From Candidatus Bathyarchaeota archaeon (lineage in GTDB: Archaea; Thermoproteota; Bathyarchaeia; Bathyarchaeales; DTEX01), in NCBI GenBank assembly GCA_018397055.1, contig JAGTQS010000070.1:1-6961 (forward strand): a stretch of DNA of 6,961 nt, in the 5' to 3' direction. Below the pieces are notes generated by a model that ran no database searches, had not been told where the DNA came from, and saw only the letters and a list, made by a program, of their open reading frames with translations. A program made the position numbers and the translations under genes. This document shows, one piece after another, positions 6,000-6,961 of the stretch (position 1 is its first letter; each line of letters opens with the position of its first letter).

Positions 6000-6961
6000 T
6001 TATAAAAATACGTCTTTTTGATGAAACATTTTTGCCATGTCTTTAGCCACAAAGTCTAGTCCAAACATTTCCAGTGTTCTTGGAAGAGGTCTTCCAAATT
6101 TGTCCCAGCCCATACCCGCATAGTAAGCATCAAGCATCATGTCCCAATTTTCTCGTAAACTTTTTCCTTTGGCTGGACCTGAATCTGGAGATGATCCATA
6201 TCTCGGTGATGGCTTGTCAAGGTCTCTTCCCACTACGCCATGTTTAACATTGAATGCTCTAAGGAGGTGAACAATCCTTCGACCAACCGTGATCCCCTCG
6301 TCATATCTGAAATCCCAATCTGTAACCGCATCTACCGCTTGAGATAAGAGCTCCACGTTTGTTCTTGAATTGAATCTGCATACAACAAGCGAATCCTCAA
6401 ACATCATTCCACCTTTGTCGTGGAGGTTAGCGTTAACAAGGTCCCTCCATTCTGGGGTTGGACCTATAGGTATCGGTGCACCCCAAGTTTCTAGAGTGCC
6501 TGTGTTTGAAACAGCGGTATCAAACATTTCTGTCCATCGGTTTCTATGGTCGTGCCCCCGAGGCGTGTTGCCCTTCATGGTGTGTATTGCAAGATTTACT
6601 GACTCGCCGCCTATCTTTCTCGCTGCTCGCATAACACCTTCGCTTAAAACCTCACCTATTCCCTGTTTTCTTGCAATTAAGTGGAGGAGAAGTCTTGCTG
6701 CTTCTACATTTCCCCATTTTAGTTTTAGTTCGTTTACTTGTTTTTTTGTAAGTATTCCTTTTTCGTAGCATTCTATAGCAAATCCAATTACCCATCCTGC
6801 TTCGTTTGTTTCAAGCCCTAACATGTCTACTTCTTTACTAAGCATCATTGATGCGGTGACATCGTCCACCCCGATTGCAGAGGACCAAGCTGCAATCTGC
6901 TCGTATTCAGGTTCTTCAAGGACTTCACCTATATATGGTCCTTCAGTAATTTTCATAATGT
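6000..6961 (-). CDS. Aldehyde:ferredoxin oxidoreductase family protein, C-terminal half, 5' end cut by window
   Basis: This is about the last 320 residues of a tungsten-pterin oxidoreductase of the AOR family (usually around 600 residues), which oxidises aldehydes to acids with ferredoxin as electron acceptor in the cytoplasm of anaerobes. The frame is open to the right edge, and the ATG at 6956 is internal: ITEGPYIGEVLEEPEYEQ matches the conserved stretch just after the CxxCxxxC iron-sulfur cysteines, which must lie outside the window. Counting from that ATG, Glu19 sits in the conserved PEYE motif, DMLGLE (44-49) is the first pterin-binding DxxGLD-type motif, and DSLVVC (188-193) stands where DxxGLC is expected, with Cys193 as the fourth cluster ligand. 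GRRIVHLLRAFNVKHG (225-240) and the GWD..G.P..TLEMFGL tail (283-300) are typical family features. The 127-157 stretch (TPRGHDHR, SNTGTLE) differs from classic AORs, so the substrate class is open. The epimerase gene follows in the same direction. Confidence 0.88.
   Translation of the reverse strand, partial: IMKITEGPYIGEVLEEPEYEQIAAWSSAIGVDDVTASMMLSKEVDMLGLETNEAGWVIGFAIECYEKGILTKKQVNELKLKWGNVEAARLLLHLIARKQGIGEVLSEGVMRAARKIGGESVNLAIHTMKGNTPRGHDHRNRWTEMFDTAVSNTGTLETWGAPIPIGPTPEWRDLVNANLHDKGGMMFEDSLVVCRFNSRTNVELLSQAVDAVTDWDFRYDEGITVGRRIVHLLRAFNVKHGVVGRDLDKPSPRYGSSPDSGPAKGKSLRENWDMMLDAYYAGMGWDKFGRPLPRTLEMFGLDFVAKDMAKMFHQKDVFL

Noticed and set aside
5509..6005. Three plus-strand open frames opposite the epimerase gene
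   Set aside because: They are antisense to well-conserved epimerase sequence and have low-complexity, unfamily-like translations.
6370..6768. Plus-strand open frame of 132 codons opposite the AOR-family gene
   Set aside because: It is antisense to conserved AOR motifs, so it is a shadow frame.
1..6961. CRISPR array, insertion sequence, phage or defence system
   Set aside because: No spaced direct repeats, terminal inverted repeats, transposase or defence domains are seen; genes are ordinary metabolic and membrane types.

Overview
The window reads as a piece of an archaeal chromosome, most likely from an uncultured Thermoproteota/Bathyarchaeia-type lineage. This is an inference from several signs: AT-rich DNA, a TATA-like promoter placed just upstream of a gene with a very short leader, a tungsten aldehyde:ferredoxin oxidoreductase family gene, and a very large FtsX-type permease with a positive-inside topology. 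No marker gene is present that would fix the taxon.

Layout: four protein genes fill almost the whole window and the longest non-coding gap is under 100 bases. On the + strand are (1) the 3' part of a GH42-like glycoside hydrolase, cut by the left edge, and (2) a complete 1006-residue FtsX/MacB-type permease with an extracellular carboxypeptidase-regulatory-like domain, separated from gene 1 by 93 bases holding a good archaeal promoter. On the - strand are (3) a complete AGE-family sugar epimerase closely resembling cellobiose 2-epimerases and (4) the C-terminal half of an aldehyde:ferredoxin oxidoreductase (AOR) family protein, cut by the right edge. Genes 2 and 3 converge with only 22 bases between their stop codons. 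Genes 4 and 3 run in the same direction, AOR first, with a 60-75 base gap, and may be cotranscribed.

How they may fit together: a beta-galactosidase-family protein, a 2-epimerase acting on free or reducing-end sugars, and a ferredoxin-linked aldehyde oxidoreductase suggest saccharide breakdown in an anaerobe. The permease may handle export or envelope work; no ABC ATPase partner is visible. This functional link is inferred from gene content only.

I see no RNA gene, CRISPR array, insertion sequence, phage gene or toxin-antitoxin pair, and no clearly new multigene system. The points most worth a second look are the apparent loss of the catalytic glutamate in the GH42-like protein, the unusual active-site motifs in the AOR-family protein, the composite architecture of the permease, and the non-ATG start of the epimerase.
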